DNA of 64,000 nucleotides from Selaginella moellendorffii (Eukaryota; Streptophyta; Lycopodiopsida; Selaginellales; Selaginellaceae), in assembly GCF_000143415.4 (NCBI RefSeq), contig NW_003314434.1, forward strand, positions 86,603 through 150,602. Direction: 5' to 3'. Position 1 is the stretch's first letter, and every line of letters starts with the position of its first letter. Shown in pieces: positions 23,724 through 36,402 of this stretch. A program made the position numbers and the translations under genes. The notes beneath the pieces were generated by a model, which ran no database searches, was not told the DNA's origin, and saw only the letters and a program-made list of their open reading frames with translations.

Positions 23724-25406
23724 CTAATCTTCCTCCGGGTCCTCCATTAATGTCGTGTCATCCAAATAGTGCTGGCCACCGTCAACGTTGTTGGAAAGCA
23801 TGCTAGCATCGATATGTTTCCATTCGCTTTGGAGCTCATCCAGAGCTTTCGAGGCAGCACGAGAGACCTCGAGATTTTCGTCTTCAGCTAATCTCTGGCC
23901 AGGGGCATAGGGCGCGTGGTAAATGCCGCTGTATGGAAAAAAAACAGAGCTAACCTGTAATGCGCTGATTCCAGCATTTCCAAGGGCCAAAAGAGACGGT
24001 GCATTTGCAAGGGCATCAACTAAAGCACGCCTGCGTGACAAAAAGGAATTAACGACCTCGGACCACAATTCGCAAGATATAGAACATAAAAGGCCTTGCC
24101 TGGTTGCAATATCTGGAGAGCTCGCGGTCTGCGTGACAAGAGTTGCACCACTTGCACCATGAACTTCATCCATATCGAGAAGTGTTGCTATTATATATTC
24201 GAGCTAGACAGATGCAAACATCAGCAGGAATTGAAGCAGGATATTCATATACCTCATCCGGATCACTATCGTCCAAAACATTGACCTCCGCCAACAGTGA
24301 CGCCATTTTCACGTAGGCTTCCTGTTGACTAGACGTGTTGTGTACGGCTTAGAAATTGTTACAACAAGTGAAAGAAAGAGACCTCAAATTCGGCAACTCG
24401 GTCCAAGGTTGTTTTCTTTACAGGACGTGAAGTTTCGTCCGTACCAGGATTCAGCGTTGTAGTTTCAGCATTTTCTCTGCAACCAAATAATAAAATGCTC
24501 ACTACCGCAAAGAAAAAACACAAAATCTCTTACTTCATCAGCAACACCTTGACGGCAGCATCATGAATGCTCTTCACTGCCTGCATGCGGAAGGAGAGTC
24601 TTACACATTCATATTTATATGCAAGCCACCTGAACAGTTGCAAAAGAATCTTCCATAGCTCGTCTACGAGCTCGTAAATCGGCCAAGCGGAGATCGGCCT
24701 GTAAGAGGAATACATTACGATCGAAAGAACAGGACTTAGGAGCTTACATCCAGAGCTCCGTCATTCCAATGCTCAGTTGCTGCTACTTTCAATTCGCTGC
24801 CTGCAATCTCCTTCAACTTCTGAAAATGGGAGAATCACAAGAGAAAATAAAACGGAAAAAACTTCAGCTGGGGTGGAAATCATCCTCTAAACTAAATACT
24901 GTGGCTATACGATTGACGCGGTCAGCCTTTCTGTGCGCCCTCTCCCTGGCACGAGCTTTGGAAAAAGAATTATATAAACGTCAAAGCAAAATGATAGAAG
25001 TTCCAGAAGGATGTTCTTACCATCTAGTTTTGTCACTGTCGATCCTATCAACGCCATGTCTTGGCGAGCACGCATGTCCAATCTCGAAAACTCCCTGCCA
25101 TGGTAGAAATAAGAAACAAGGCTACAAGGCTCTTACTCACCGAGCTAAAAGAAGAAGATTACTTCGAGCTTTCTCGTCCATATTCTGCGCTGCGGCCGTC
25201 ACAAGCATCGCATCCTGCCGGGCATATTTCGCCGCCTCGGCTAAGCGGCACTGGTGCCCAGACTTGTCTTGCTCTTCCAAGCCAGACGAGCCATTCGGCT
25301 TCGCAGCCCGGCAGCAGCACGGCTTCGCGGCGGCGGCGCTGCCGCAATCCCACGCGCGAAAGCTCGATATTCTTCCATTCTCGCGCACTCCCGCCTGGAT
25401 TCTCAT
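23724..25406 (-). CDS. Coiled-coil protein of unknown function
   Basis: Multi-exon gene. The first exons are 25406-25141, 25094-25021, 24955-24900 and 24819-24748, with consistent phases; further exons lie near 24700-24630, 24590-24540, 24480-24385, 24330-24254, 24205-24110 and 24030-23724. The text is helical and charged: KYARQDAMLVTAAAQNMD, EFSRLDMRARQDMALIGS, ARERAHRKADRVNRIAT, ADLRLADLRARRRAMEDS, AVKSIHDAAVKVLLMK. It ends in an acidic tail (DDTTLMEDPEED). It reads like a soluble heptad-rich protein of about 350-400 residues. I do not recognise the family. The exon after the position near 24110 may use a GC-AG intron. The start shares a ~300-bp divergent region with OBAP1. Confidence 0.65.
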
Positions 25407-25624
25407 GACTTACAGCGGCGGTGCTCACGCTGCTAGGGTTCTTGCTCGCTTTGCCATGCCGGGGCCCCCGACCTAGACAGTGCTAAGTAGTGGCCACGAG
25501 AGCGCCACAAATCAAAGACAAAAAGAAAATGATTCCAAAGCTGAATATCCCGCCCCTAACAGAATGTACAGAATATCCCCTGACTGAATATACAAAGCAA
25601 GCAGAATATGCTTGCAGGTTGTGA

Positions 25625-25632
25625 CACGTGGC
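25625..25632 (+). promoter_or_regulatory. ABRE/G-box upstream of OBAP1
   Basis: CACGTGGC, a canonical ACGT-core abscisic acid response element, lies 77 bp upstream of the OBAP1 start codon, in the short divergent promoter shared with the coiled-coil gene. OBAP proteins are known from seed and oil-body contexts, so ABA control would make sense, but a single element is weak evidence. Confidence 0.4.
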
Positions 25633-25708
25633 GGTCGGGTGGCAATGTGCATATACGCCACTTGGCAAGAGGGTTTTAGCTCGTCGATTGATCGAGAGGA
25701 AGAAGAGA

Positions 25709-26672
25709 ATGGCTGCTGTTGGGCCTGGGCCGGTGGCGACGAGGGAGTATGTTCCTGGCGATGCCAAGGAGACCAAGACCAAGGTCTTGGAGTCCGGCGC
25801 TTCAATCCTCCAAAGCTTCGCTCCAGTGAACAAGATCCATCAACATCTTTGCGCGTAAGATCGCAAGCTCCTTCTAGATCTCTCTCGCCTTTGTTGTTGT
25901 TGTGGTTCCCGATTTTCTCTTCTCTGTTTTGGAAGAAGCTTTTCTCCATAGAGTTTTTGGTGTTCCAGCTTCCCTCTTGTGCGTTTTCCTGCCACGAGAA
26001 AACATCAACTTAGAGCAAAGAAGTTTCTCTTTTTGCTTGCCTTTGGCTGACGCCTTGTCTTGGTTTCTTCTCAGCTTCCACGGCTATGGACACGACATGA
26101 GCCGCCAGGTAGAAGCCCACCACTACTGCGGCCATGTAAACGAAGACATGCGGCAGTGCGTTATATACGACAGCGATGACGCGAACGCGAGGCTCATCGG
26201 CATCGAGTATATCATCTCCGAAGCTCTCTTCATGGGGCTGCCGGACGAGGAGAAGAAGCTCTGGCACTCTCACGAGTACGAGGTGAAGAGCGGCATCCTC
26301 TTCTGTCCGGGCCTGCCCGAGATGGCCGAGCACGCCGAGCTTGCCAAAGTCGCCAAGACGTATGGCAAGACGTTCCACTTCTGGCAGTTTGATCGAGGAG
26401 ACGCGCTGCCTCTGGGGCCGCCGCAGCTCATGATGTCCTTCACAAAGGATGGTCAGCTCCACGATAAATTGGCCAAAGGTAAGACTTTGTTGTACCTCTA
26501 GTAATGCTGATCACTCCGTGATTGTCTAGATGTCGAGGAACGATATGGCGTCTCGTTTGCTGCGAAGAAGAAGAAGCGAGCTGATATGAAAGGACCCGAC
26601 CTTGGAATTCATTCCCTGGCTGACTACTGGGAGAAAGGAAAAGGCTTCCAAACTGTCGTTAAGGAGATGTAG
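25709..26672 (+). CDS. Oil body-associated protein (DUF1264, OBAP1-like)
   Basis: Three exons, 25709-25854, 26075-26478 and 26530-26672, give 230 residues with matching phases and GT-AG borders. The whole protein is one DUF1264 domain: [17 protein letters not shown], then [71 protein letters not shown] and the C-terminal [19 protein letters not shown]. Plant OBAP1 proteins associate with oil bodies and are needed for normal oil body structure; bacteria and fungi have relatives, so the biochemical role is open. The length is normal for the family. The start is chosen because an upstream in-frame GTG would add a non-conserved tail. Confidence 0.93.
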
Positions 26673-26853
26673 GCGTGGTGTTAGTCCAGGAACTAGAAAC
26701 TAAAAGTGAATGATGTTCTTCAAAAGGCACCTGGATTACACGCTTGTCTAGAGCCTCTCTTTGACTATGAATGTACGCAGCGTGGTGCCTCCTCTTTCCA
26801 TCACCTCAGTCTGCCTGTGGACTCTTCGTCCCCTTCCCTCAAGGCAAAATGCA

Positions 26854-29800
26854 CTAGGGACATGTCTGCAGTGAGCTATCTTGATTGTGGAAATGGATCT
26901 CCAGTCTCCATCCTAGGATGGAGAAAGCATGTAAGATTTTATATACTGTGTCTAGTTTACTCACCTGAGGCGTGTTGAAATGCCCTGACGTATCACATGA
27001 GTCCAGAGATAAGCATCTCAGCAGTGGGAACTGCAAATAGAATATCTTAGAGATCTTTCAGCTACCCCCGCCCAGATTTAAGTACCTGATACGAAGCATC
27101 CATTATGAAGTTCCTTGGCAGACCAGCTCCCTGCTCAAAGCAAACGAATTAAGTAAGGCATTCCCAACGTTTCCATCTTACATTATGACGTAATGTCAAC
27201 GATTGGAGTCCATACAAGCAGAGTAAGACAGCGGCACCTTCCCTTGTAGCCTCACCACAATCCTGCAAATAAGAGAAAGAGCGTCAGCTAAGACGTTGGT
27301 TCTAGATGTTAATTCAAACCTCCAGCTTAAGTTCAGAAAGTGCAGGCCAGGCTTTAGAAATTATGCTCAGAGCACCTGTTGACAATAAGAAAACTGTTAT
27401 GTGGAAGTACGAAGAAAAATAAGATTTACAGACCAGAATCAAGGCAACGGCAAGCCGTCAGTGACAGTTGACGCAGACCTTTACAAGAAGTCGCAATTGA
27501 TGCAAGTTGAGCATTTGTAAGCGAAGGGCAAACATCTTCAAGCTTCAGAGAGACAAGATTGGAAGTTAAAGATTCCAAAAACTTTCCCGACAATGGCTGC
27601 AAAGTATGACGCAGTTTCAGCGTAGTCAAGAATGGTAACTTCGCTATTGCATGATTTAAGTCGTCATCTAAAAGGTCCTGCAATCATGGAGAAAACCGTA
27701 AGTAAATAGATAACGCAAACAACTGATCTTACCTGGAGAGACAGAGAAAGATGTTGTAACTGTGGACAACGACTGGGAAGCTCACGAAGAAATGTGCTGG
27801 TAATCTGTGCTCCGAGTCCCAGGTGAAGTGTTTGTAAAAAGGGAAGTTTTGCGTTTGCCAGTATGTGTGCCACACCCCACCCGGCTTTCAACCTACGAAG
27901 ATCCAGTTTTTCCTCTTTCAAACCTTCATACGAAAATGCTCCTCTACAGTCTCTGAAGTTCAGACTTGTAAGTTTAAAATTTTTTCTGATTGTGTATGAT
28001 ATAGCCGCTCCAGTAACCTGCATTGCTAACATTTTAAGTGATTCTTGCAAAAAACAGCTTACGCGATCCTTACCTGCGTTCCTCGTATATTTAAAGTTTC
28101 CAGAGAGGTTCCACAAGACAGAAAGAGGCCATCATCAATGAGGTTCGTGTAACAAAGCGATAGGCTTAAGAAACTGGATATTCGTGTCAGCAGACGAACA
28201 AGAGCTCCAGCAGACAATCCTGTAGTTTTGTGAGTTGAATTTTCTTCGGTTAAACACATGAAAGAGATCAGGAAACCTGTACAGTAGGCAAGGTCCAATA
28301 CTTCCAGGTTACATTCTTGATCAGAAGCCGCCAGTAATGCACATACAGATTGAAATCCAAATGCGGTGATAGCAGCTCGGAGAAACCGCAGTTTTGGATG
28401 GCCTTGCAAAAACTTTGCAATGCCCGAGTCACTGAGATTACTGCATCCACTTAATGAGATTGCAGATATACTTGGACACTTTTTCGATATCAAAGATAAC
28501 TCAGAATCTGTGATGCAAAGCAGATTAACGCATGGTAGCAAAAAGGAGTATACTTAGAAGACGGACCTTTGAGCTCAGTATGCCCCGTAAGATGAAGTTC
28601 GACTAAATAACGATGAGTGTCCCATGAACCTTTCTTGTACGAAGTCGTCAACAGTTTTCCAGTACAAGGCTTCTTCACGGTCGCAAGGTGGATAACGCTT
28701 AAATCTCGAGAAAAGTCCGCTACCTCAATAAAAGGGCAAGCCGAAGCCAAATGCGATAGGAAAAAAGCCGAAAATTGAGGACACTGCGACACGTTCAACT
28801 GTTGCAGGCTTGAGCACGTCGTCTTTATCCAAAGAAATAGCTCCTCTGGTCTTACTCTCCAGCACTTACCGAGAAGCAAAATTCGAAGGCTGTTCAAAAG
28901 TGGAATACCGGATCTATCTGGTTTGTTAACTTCTTCTGATACGCTTGGAAGTTGCATTAGCTCAAATTGCGTCCTCTCTTCTTGAAGAGGATACAGGCTG
29001 ACTAGGTGATTGAGGAACGGACCAGCTGCAGAAGAGTTTGAATATCGAGAAGAACTGTTCAGGAATGAATGAAGTATGTACTCTCCTTCAACTTTTATAG
29101 GGGAACAAAGAACCGAGTCGAACAATATCACGTCTGTAACTTGCTGGCATCCAGTAAGATTTAAAATCTATCAAGAAAAGAATAAAATAAATCACAAGAA
29201 AGCACAAAAACAAATATCTGACCTTTGTGTATTGAGAAAGGCGAAGGCCCGCGGATTTTATTTCAGGAGGTTCCAAAGGAAGGTCACGATTGTGGGAGTT
29301 CAATAATGAGTTATCCGACTGAGCTGGATAGGTAGAGAAGTGTAAGAAAGAAGAAAAGACACGTATTATGGATCCACCGACCTGCTAGAAAGTCCACCGG
29401 CACCCAATGCATTCTGACCTGTCTCGGTAAATGATTTTAGAAATGAGTTCATACAGAAGGTATAATAATGTGCAACCTTGCTTATTAGCTCGAGTGCGCA
29501 ATCCCTTGTTTCAAACCTACACCTGCGTAAGATAGCCTGGAAAAGGTTTCTCTCGCTGTAAAAGAGATTGTTGTTGGCCACAAGACATAGCTTTGTAAAC
29601 AACCGCACCTGGATATTGTGAGAAATGGATGGTTTACAGCAGCTTGAAAAAGTAAAAGTGGAATGTTTTCGAGGAATTCACCAGAGCCCGCATCTTCCTG
29701 AAGTCACTGCCGCTGGACCAAGTTACTTCCATAAAGAGAGGAAACAAAGTTAAAAGGTTTACTTACAAAGTTGATTGCGAGGTAGCGCGCGCAAGCACTG

Positions 29801-30482
29801 GCAATAGTAGGGACTCCTGAATGCATACCACAGGTTTCCTTGTGATTTCAGATATTAAGAAACAAACCTGTTTCAGTGGCAACTTTCCAGAGACGAGGAA
29901 CGTACTGCAAAACATCTTGGTTGTCTCGAGAACACGAGAGCATGTCAGAAGCAATCCAAACTTGACACTCAGAAATAATAGAATCGCAGCCAAAAAATGT
30001 GGCGCCCTGCATGCAAAGAGCAAAGAGATGAAAAGAAGAAGCTATACTTGCGATGGTTTTTACCTCAAGCAAGTCTGCGACGCTGCAAGGAGCTACGTCG
30101 AGGCGCTCGAATAGAATTCCTTGCAAAATGTTGGCTAGAACTTCCAAATTCCAAGTCACAACAACGTGATCACTATGGGCCTCCCTGAAAACGAAAAGGA
30201 TTAACCGAAATCCCGAGTCGAGCGATAGACAAGAACCTGAAATTGCTGAAGAGCGATCGAAAATAGCTGGATCGCTCCGATAATCTGTAGACCCTACGTT
30301 AGCAGGAGCGAATATCTCGACTCGCAAACGTACATGACCCTGGACGCACGCAAGAAAACCTTGCACTTCCTCGCGAGAAGCAGCGGAATCCAATCCTCCC
30401 TCTCCATCGCCGCAGCGTGAACCGCAGCTCCTCCCTCCTCGCAATCGCTGTCGCGGAGCTCCAAGATCACCTCGTCCTCCAT
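26854..30482 (-). CDS. FBL11: BTB/POZ-LRR protein, FBL11-like
   Basis: Many short exons. Exon 1 is 30482-30334 (MEDEVILELRDSD...), spliced over 49 bp to an exon starting at 30284, giving VILSERSSYFRSLFSNF. Then VVVTWNLEVLANILQGIL follows, so the N-terminal ~250 residues form a BTB/POZ domain with a BACK-like extension (CQVWIASDMLSC). The remainder is a long series of leucine-rich repeats of the F-box cysteine-containing type (LNVSQCPQFSAFFLSHLASA, ISAISLSGCSNLSDSGIAKF, LEVLDLAYCTG, LRQLSLTACRCLDSGL). This BTB plus LRR layout matches plant FBL11 rather than an F-box protein. BTB proteins usually act as CUL3 adaptors. The last exon (about 27030-26854) is less sure, since splicing after FNTPQ could lengthen the C-terminus. 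Confidence 0.85.
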
Positions 30483-30741
30483 CGCGAGGATGGAAACCCT
30501 GAGATTTTAGGCTACATTTTCACAGACATAGAACATTCCCGCGGAGGAATTGACGATGAATCTGGACCGTCGGATCATGGTCGGTGCCTTGTCTTGTCAG
30601 CTAACCGGCCCCAGATCTACCTGTGTGCTTGGCCATTGCAGCGAGGGCATTGGGTCTTCTTTTTCTCACACTCTCCGCGGTTAAGATTCCAGATTTGTGG
30701 AGAAGTTTCTCTTGTGTGGGAAGAACTGGCAATCGATCAGG

Positions 30742-31762
30742 ATGGCGCGGAGGTGCTCGCATTGTGGCCACAATGGCCACAACTCGAGGACGTGTCCGGA
30801 TCGCGGCATCCGGTTGTTTGGCGTGAGGCTCACGATGAAGGCCACGGACGGCGCGAGCGGCGTAGCGATGCGGAGGAGCGCCAGCGCAGGGAATTTGGTG
30901 ACAATGCAAGCAATCGCGACGCCGACGAGCAGCTCCGCGGTCGCGTCGGAGCAATCTGAGTCGGGCGGCGATGGCTACGCCTCGGATGGGCTCGTCCAGG
31001 CGTCGAGCTACGCGAGAGCGAGGAAGAAAGGTAAATTGCAGCCCAATTCTCGCCCATTCTCGCGATCTCTCGGCTTGGGTCGCTTCCAATCCTCCTCAAT
31101 TCACGTCGTCCACACCGCAATTGGCTGAATCTCTCTGGAAATTTTCCAGGTGTTCCGTGGAGGGAGGAAGAACACCGGCTGTTCTTGGTGGGTCTCCACG
31201 CGCTGGGGAAAGGAGATTGGCGGGGGATCTCGAGGAATTACGTGACGAGCAGGACGCCGACGCAGGTCGCGAGCCACGCGCAGAAGTATTTCATCCGCCA
31301 GAGCAATCTCACCAAGCGCAAGCGCCGCTCCAGCTTGTTTGACATCTCCCCAGAGGTAAGAAGAAGCATCCACTTGTTCTTCCACTGACCTTGGAACAAG
31401 GACAGGCGGATTGTAATCCCCGGAGAAATCTTCGTGGCAAGCAGGCAATGGACGATGCAACGAGCTCGGATCCAAGGGAATCTCCCAGATTCCAAAGGCA
31501 TCTTCCACCGCTCGCGCCCCAGGAGGAGAGCATTTCGTCATCTTCCGTGGAAAATCCGCGACAGTGGCTGTGTATATCCACGTCGCCAAATCCAGCGGCG
31601 GATAAGTTAGCGGGGCCTAAGCCCAAAACCCCTGCTAAAACCTTAGCACTGGAGGAGGAACCGGAGGACCTGACGAGGCTAAGCCTCGGCTCCGCCAACT
31701 TAGTGGCCCCGCCTAATCTGGAGAAGCTTGCCCCCACTTCGGAGCCAATAAGCGTAGTTTAA
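30742..31762 (+). CDS. Zinc-knuckle, SHAQKYF-type MYB-related factor (MYBS3/KUA1-like)
   Basis: Three exons, 30742-31030, 31150-31355 and 31406-31762, in matching phases; 283 residues. The N-terminus [18 protein letters not shown] carries a CCHC-like zinc knuckle (C-x2-C-x4-H-x4-C). RLFGVRL follows, an R/KLFGVRL repression motif, then DGYASDGL. Exon 2 holds the single MYB repeat ([20 protein letters not shown]...) ending in [16 protein letters not shown]. The C-terminus is Ser/Pro-rich. Members repress sugar- or size-related genes by binding TATCCA-type sites. An upstream in-frame ATG at 30697 would add 15 residues; the internal start is preferred because the family begins with the knuckle. 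It faces away from FBL11 with 259 bp between starts. Confidence 0.93.
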
Positions 31763-32136
31763 ACCAGACCTTGAAAAACGTACATACCTTTTATTTGACT
31801 TTTTACTGGAGAAAGGGAATACGAGCAGGAGGAGATATGGCGTATCCAAGCACGTGTTTCGTGTGCCAGGTTTAGGGCAAATATATCTATCAGAATTTAC
31901 CCTTGCATTTTGTCCAATGGATAAAGAAATATATATACGGCAGGAGAAAAGATAAAAATGCATTGCAGTTATTTTACCCCTTTTATTATCGCAGTGAGCT
32001 GGAGAGAGTTTTGGCCTAGGTCTGAAATAAAATTAGGGTTTGTGCGTGCGAGTGGAGCTCACAATCGAGGTAAGCGTGCGAGCCCGAGAGCACGGCGCCG
32101 GCGCATCGCGTGGATTACCAGGAATGCGCGTTCGAA
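31763..32136 (+). other. Intergenic: MYB 3' UTR and FBL15 5' UTR
   Basis: About 370 bp of AT-rich then GC-rich sequence. An upstream ATG at 32124 opens a frame that overlaps the FBL15 start, a possible uORF. Nothing else is visible. Confidence 0.4.
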
Positions 32137-35100
32137 ATGGAGGAGATTTCTGGCAGCAGCAGCGGCAACAGCAGCAGCAGCAGCAGCAGCAACAACGGCG
32201 GCGACGAGTGGGCGGCGAGAGGGCTGGAGAATGAGCCCCATTCCTCCATGCCCGAGTTGGAACAACAGGAGCGCCGGATCCTGAGAGGGAAAGGTCTAGC
32301 TCGCAGCTCCAGCGGCATTAGCGGCAGTGAGGACATTGGAACGAGCTCCACTGCCGCTGGCGCTGGCGAATCGCTCAGGGGGTACCAGAGCAGTGCTGCG
32401 TTGAAGGCTTGCTCGGATTCCCTGTCTCTGGGGTTTGAGTTTGGGGATGTAGATGGTTCCAGGATCGCGGCGGAGATTATCTCGGAGCTTGGGCGGGGGC
32501 TTCGCAATCAAGCCGAGGCACTGAGGATCATGGAAGAGGATACTCCTGAGACCGAGCAGCAGTGTTTTTTGCTAGCGCCTCCGGGAGCTAACAAGTCCCA
32601 GCTACACAAGCTTTCCAAGAGGACGAAGCTTGTTACTTTTGCTGCGTAAGTCTTGGTGGTTTTACCTTCCATAAATTCCTTTTGGATTTTTTATGACACC
32701 ACTGCAGGCGTAGGAAGACTCGAGAGACGCAGGCTTTTGAGCTACAGATCCAGGAGCTTCGCAGGGAGATGTCTATCGCAGAGAAGGAGGAAGAGAAAAT
32801 CGTTCCCATCGCGCCCCGGGAGGTGGAGCCAGAAGAACCTTTTGCTGGAGAGGCTAGGATGGATCTTACAGATGATTTGCTTCACAAGGTAACTTTTGTT
32901 TATTGATGTGGAGCTAGAATACCTGTTGAAACTGTGCAGGTTTTCTCTTATCTGGATGACGTCTCCTTGTGTCGTGCGGCAATAGTTTGTCGGCAATGGC
33001 GTGTCGCAAGTGCGCACGAGGACTTTTGGAAGATTTTGAATTTTGAAGGCCGACGGGTGACTCCGAAGCAAGGTGACCGCATCAATGTTGCAATTGTTTC
33101 TTACAAAATCTTCTGCAGTGAGAAACTTATGCCAAAGGTATCCCAACGCAATCGAGCTAAACCTGAAATGTAAAATTGTGGAGGATCTACTTGCGCTTGA
33201 CGCAATCCGGAGCCTCAGGTGACGAGTAATTCAAGTGATTACTTTTTCATGCACTCATCCCTGTTTTTTCTTTGAATTTCAGAGCACTGCAGGTTCTTAG
33301 CTTGGGAGAGGGGTTATATGGTGATCCGTTCTTTCACGCTTTATCGGCCGAATGCGCTAGTTTGAGAACTTTGAGTATTTCAGACGCTGTCTTAGGCAGT
33401 GGAGCTTCTCAAGAGATACAGATCCGTCATGACCACTTGCTAAAACTCGATATTGTAAAATGCCGAGTTTTACGAGTTCATGTCCGGTAGGTACAGTGCT
33501 AAATGTTCAAGTTCTTGGTCCGTAACCTTATGTCTCGTTTGCAGAGGTTCACATTTGCAAGGGTTGTCTCTAAGACGCACAGGCACAGCTGCTGTAATAC
33601 TTCACTGTCCTCGACTCTTGCGTCTTGATATATCGTCATGCCATAAGCTTTCTGATACTGGAGTGAGAGCAGCAGCGACAACCTGTCCACTTTTGTCGGA
33701 GCTGGATATATCTCATTGCTCTTATGTCAGTGATGAAACTCTGCGAGAGATTGCTATCGCGTGCTCAAACTTGAGGTCCCTTGATGCTTCAAATTGTCCT
33801 AACATTTCTCTTGAAGTAAGCATGAGAGTTGTAAGTTTGCGGATTAAATTCTGAGTCCGATTTTGCAGGGTGTTCGGATGCCAGTGCTCGTTTCTTTGAC
33901 CCTTGTCAATTGCGAAGGAATCAATTCCTCGTCTATGACGGCCATCTCTCATTGTTACATGCTCGAAGTAAGTCAAGGATGGACTTTGCACCCTGTTAAC
34001 TTTAGTCCTTCTCTTGCAGGAACTTCTTCTTGATTTTTGCTGGTTGCTGACGACGGTATCGCTAGACTTACCGCGCCTAAAGAAGATCAGTTTGACAAAC
34101 TGTCGGAAGTAAGTCCTCTTTTGTTTTATGGTCCCTTTCACTTTTTGGCATCTTTCACTTGGATCAGGTTTTCAGAGCTTGCTCTTCGTTCGCCAGCTCT
34201 GACATCGATCGATGTCACAAAGTGTCCAATGCTCAACAGAATTGATATAAGTTCGAGTAGCCTTCAGGTAAAGTGTCGGCTACGTGTTATAAATTACTTA
34301 CATTCTATATACATTTTCTAACAGAAGCTAGTTCTAAATCAACAACAAAACCTGGCGACCATACTTTTGCAATGCCCATCCTTGTACGAGGTCGACTTGA
34401 CAGACTGTGACTCGCTTTCGAACTCTTTATGTGAAGTCTTCAGTAATGGGGGCGGATGCCCGCGATTGAGATCACTTATCCTCGACAGCTGTGAGGTATG
34501 TCCTTTCTGTTTCTCGAAATGGCAAGTGCACATGAGTACGCTGTGCAGGGTCTAACGGCTATAAGGTTATCGAGCTCATCGTTACTTTATTTATCTCTTG
34601 CTGGCTGCCGAACAGTTTCCTCTATCGATCTTCAGTGTCCAGAGCTTCAACGCTTGCTGTTAGATGGATGTGACCATCTCAGTCGGGCAAGCTTAAAACC
34701 GGTATGTTTTCTTGGTTGGGTAATTGATGACTTAGATGCTGCTGTGTTGTGGCAGGTCGGATTGAGATCCTTAAATCTTGGAATCTGTCCCCACCTGAAA
34801 ACACTTGTCATCAGAGCGGATCAGATGGTGGCTCTTGATCTCAGGGGGTGTGGAATTCTTCGCCAGGCGGAAATCATTTGCCCGTCTCTCCTGTCTTTAG
34901 ATGCTTCGTACTGCAGGTTTGATCTGATAACACGTACGTTACTTGGTTGTTACTGATGCTGTACTGTGCAGCCAACTAGGAGATGACTGTCTTGCGGCCA
35001 CGAGTAATGCATGCTCGCTTATACAGTCCCTTGTTCTGGCGTCATGTCCTTCCGTGGGACCAAGTGGTTTGCTAGCCTTGAAGCAGTTGCCGGGCTTAAC

Positions 35101-36074
35101 AGTTTTGGACCTCTCTTACACATTTTTGACCGACTTGTCTCCCATCTACGAAGCATGTCCTCAGTTGGAGGTCAGTGATTATCTTCGGAAAATTGTTGGG
35201 TGTTAAATTTTTTTCTCTCCAGGTCTTGAGGCTCTCTGCGTGTAAATACCTCGCCAACGACGCTTTGGTCGCCTTGCATGGTGGAAAACTACTTCCGGAT
35301 CTGCAAGAACTTGATCTTTCGTATGGGAGCCTTGACCGGAATGCAATCGACGGGCTGCTGTCGGAATGTCCCCACCTCAAACACGTCAGTCTCAATGGCT
35401 GCTCCAACGTGTTTGACATCGAGTGGCCGTCTGCAAGCACCGAGGAGGATACCCATATGCACGATGCTGACCGTGAAGAACAGCCAATGGAAGTTTCAGC
35501 GGAGAGGTGCTTGCAGACTTTGAACTGCGTCGGGTGCCCCAACATCAAGAGAGTTTTCATTCCGTCATCGGCTGGTTGCCTCCATCTCTCGATTCTGAAC
35601 CTCTCCTTGTCCACCAACATAAAGGAGGTACGACTGGCGTGCACGAACTTGATAGCTTTGAACTTGAGGTATGTGGATCGCATTCGCCTATCACCTTTGC
35701 CCTCTAACTTTGTGTTCTTTTAGTAACTGCCTGTCGCTCATGGATCTTAAACTGGATTGTCCCAAGCTCGTGAGCCTGTGTTTGCAGGTACTTAGTTTTC
35801 TTACGCCCAAAAAAAAAAACCTCTTTTCATCTCACCTCCTCGCTTGTAGGCATCTGGAATCGAGGAAGGCGAGCTGGAAGAAGCCATAAGAGATTGCAGT
35901 TTGCTGGAGACTTTAGACCTTCGGAACTGCCCAAAGGTGTGCCGACTTTCACTTTATTGCTCTTCTTTTCGCTAAAGCTGTTCCTTACAGATACAAACTT
36001 CTACCCTGGTGAAAATACGAGCGATTCGTCCTGGAATAAAGCGACTCTATAACAGTTGGGGGACACCCGGCTAG
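32137..36074 (+). CDS. FBL15: F-box/LRR protein 15 (SLOMO-like)
   Basis: The first exons are 32137-32645, 32708-32888 and 32940 onward. About 18-20 short exons follow, ending with IRPGIKRLYNSWGTPG and a TAG at 36072-36074; about 950-1000 residues. The N-terminus is Ser-rich with an AGC-repeat poly-Ser run near 32153. An F-box follows: MDLTDDLLHK, then VFSYLDDVSLCRAAIVCRQW. The rest is a very long run of cysteine-containing LRRs (LLRLDISSCHKLSDTGVRAA, LLSELDISHCSYVSDETL, LQELDLSYGSLDRNAIDGLL). Length and order match Arabidopsis F-box protein 15 / SLOW MOTION, an SCF subunit affecting auxin level and organ initiation rate. No internal stop was seen inside the LRR exons used. Confidence 0.9.
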
Positions 36075-36402
36075 TAGCGCTGCTATTGTACAGGAAAAAG
36101 GAACAAAAGATAGCCGGCGACCAAAGATTATGAAAAGGAAAGGAGCTCCACCATCATCCAAGTGAGTGTGGATGGCTTGTTAGCATTGTTCGTGCTAATA
36201 GCCATATAGTTTTGACAGGATATTATTGCCGGATAGCTGCCACAGTGAAAGCCTCAAAAGGTCCATTGTAATATCATAAATTCCCAGTATGTATGTTCAA
36301 GCTTCTTCTTCTGTCTTCTTCCGATGGTTCCTTCTGTCTTCTTACATGTGAAAGAAACATGCCGATGAGATATCAAAACTCGAAGCATGAAAACTCTAGT
36401 AC

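Noticed and set aside
30285-30297. A 13-bp intron in FBL11 after the frame ...RYSLLLT
   Set aside because: Far too short to splice; a GTACGT donor at 30333 gives a 49-bp intron and restores the conserved SERSSYF sequence.
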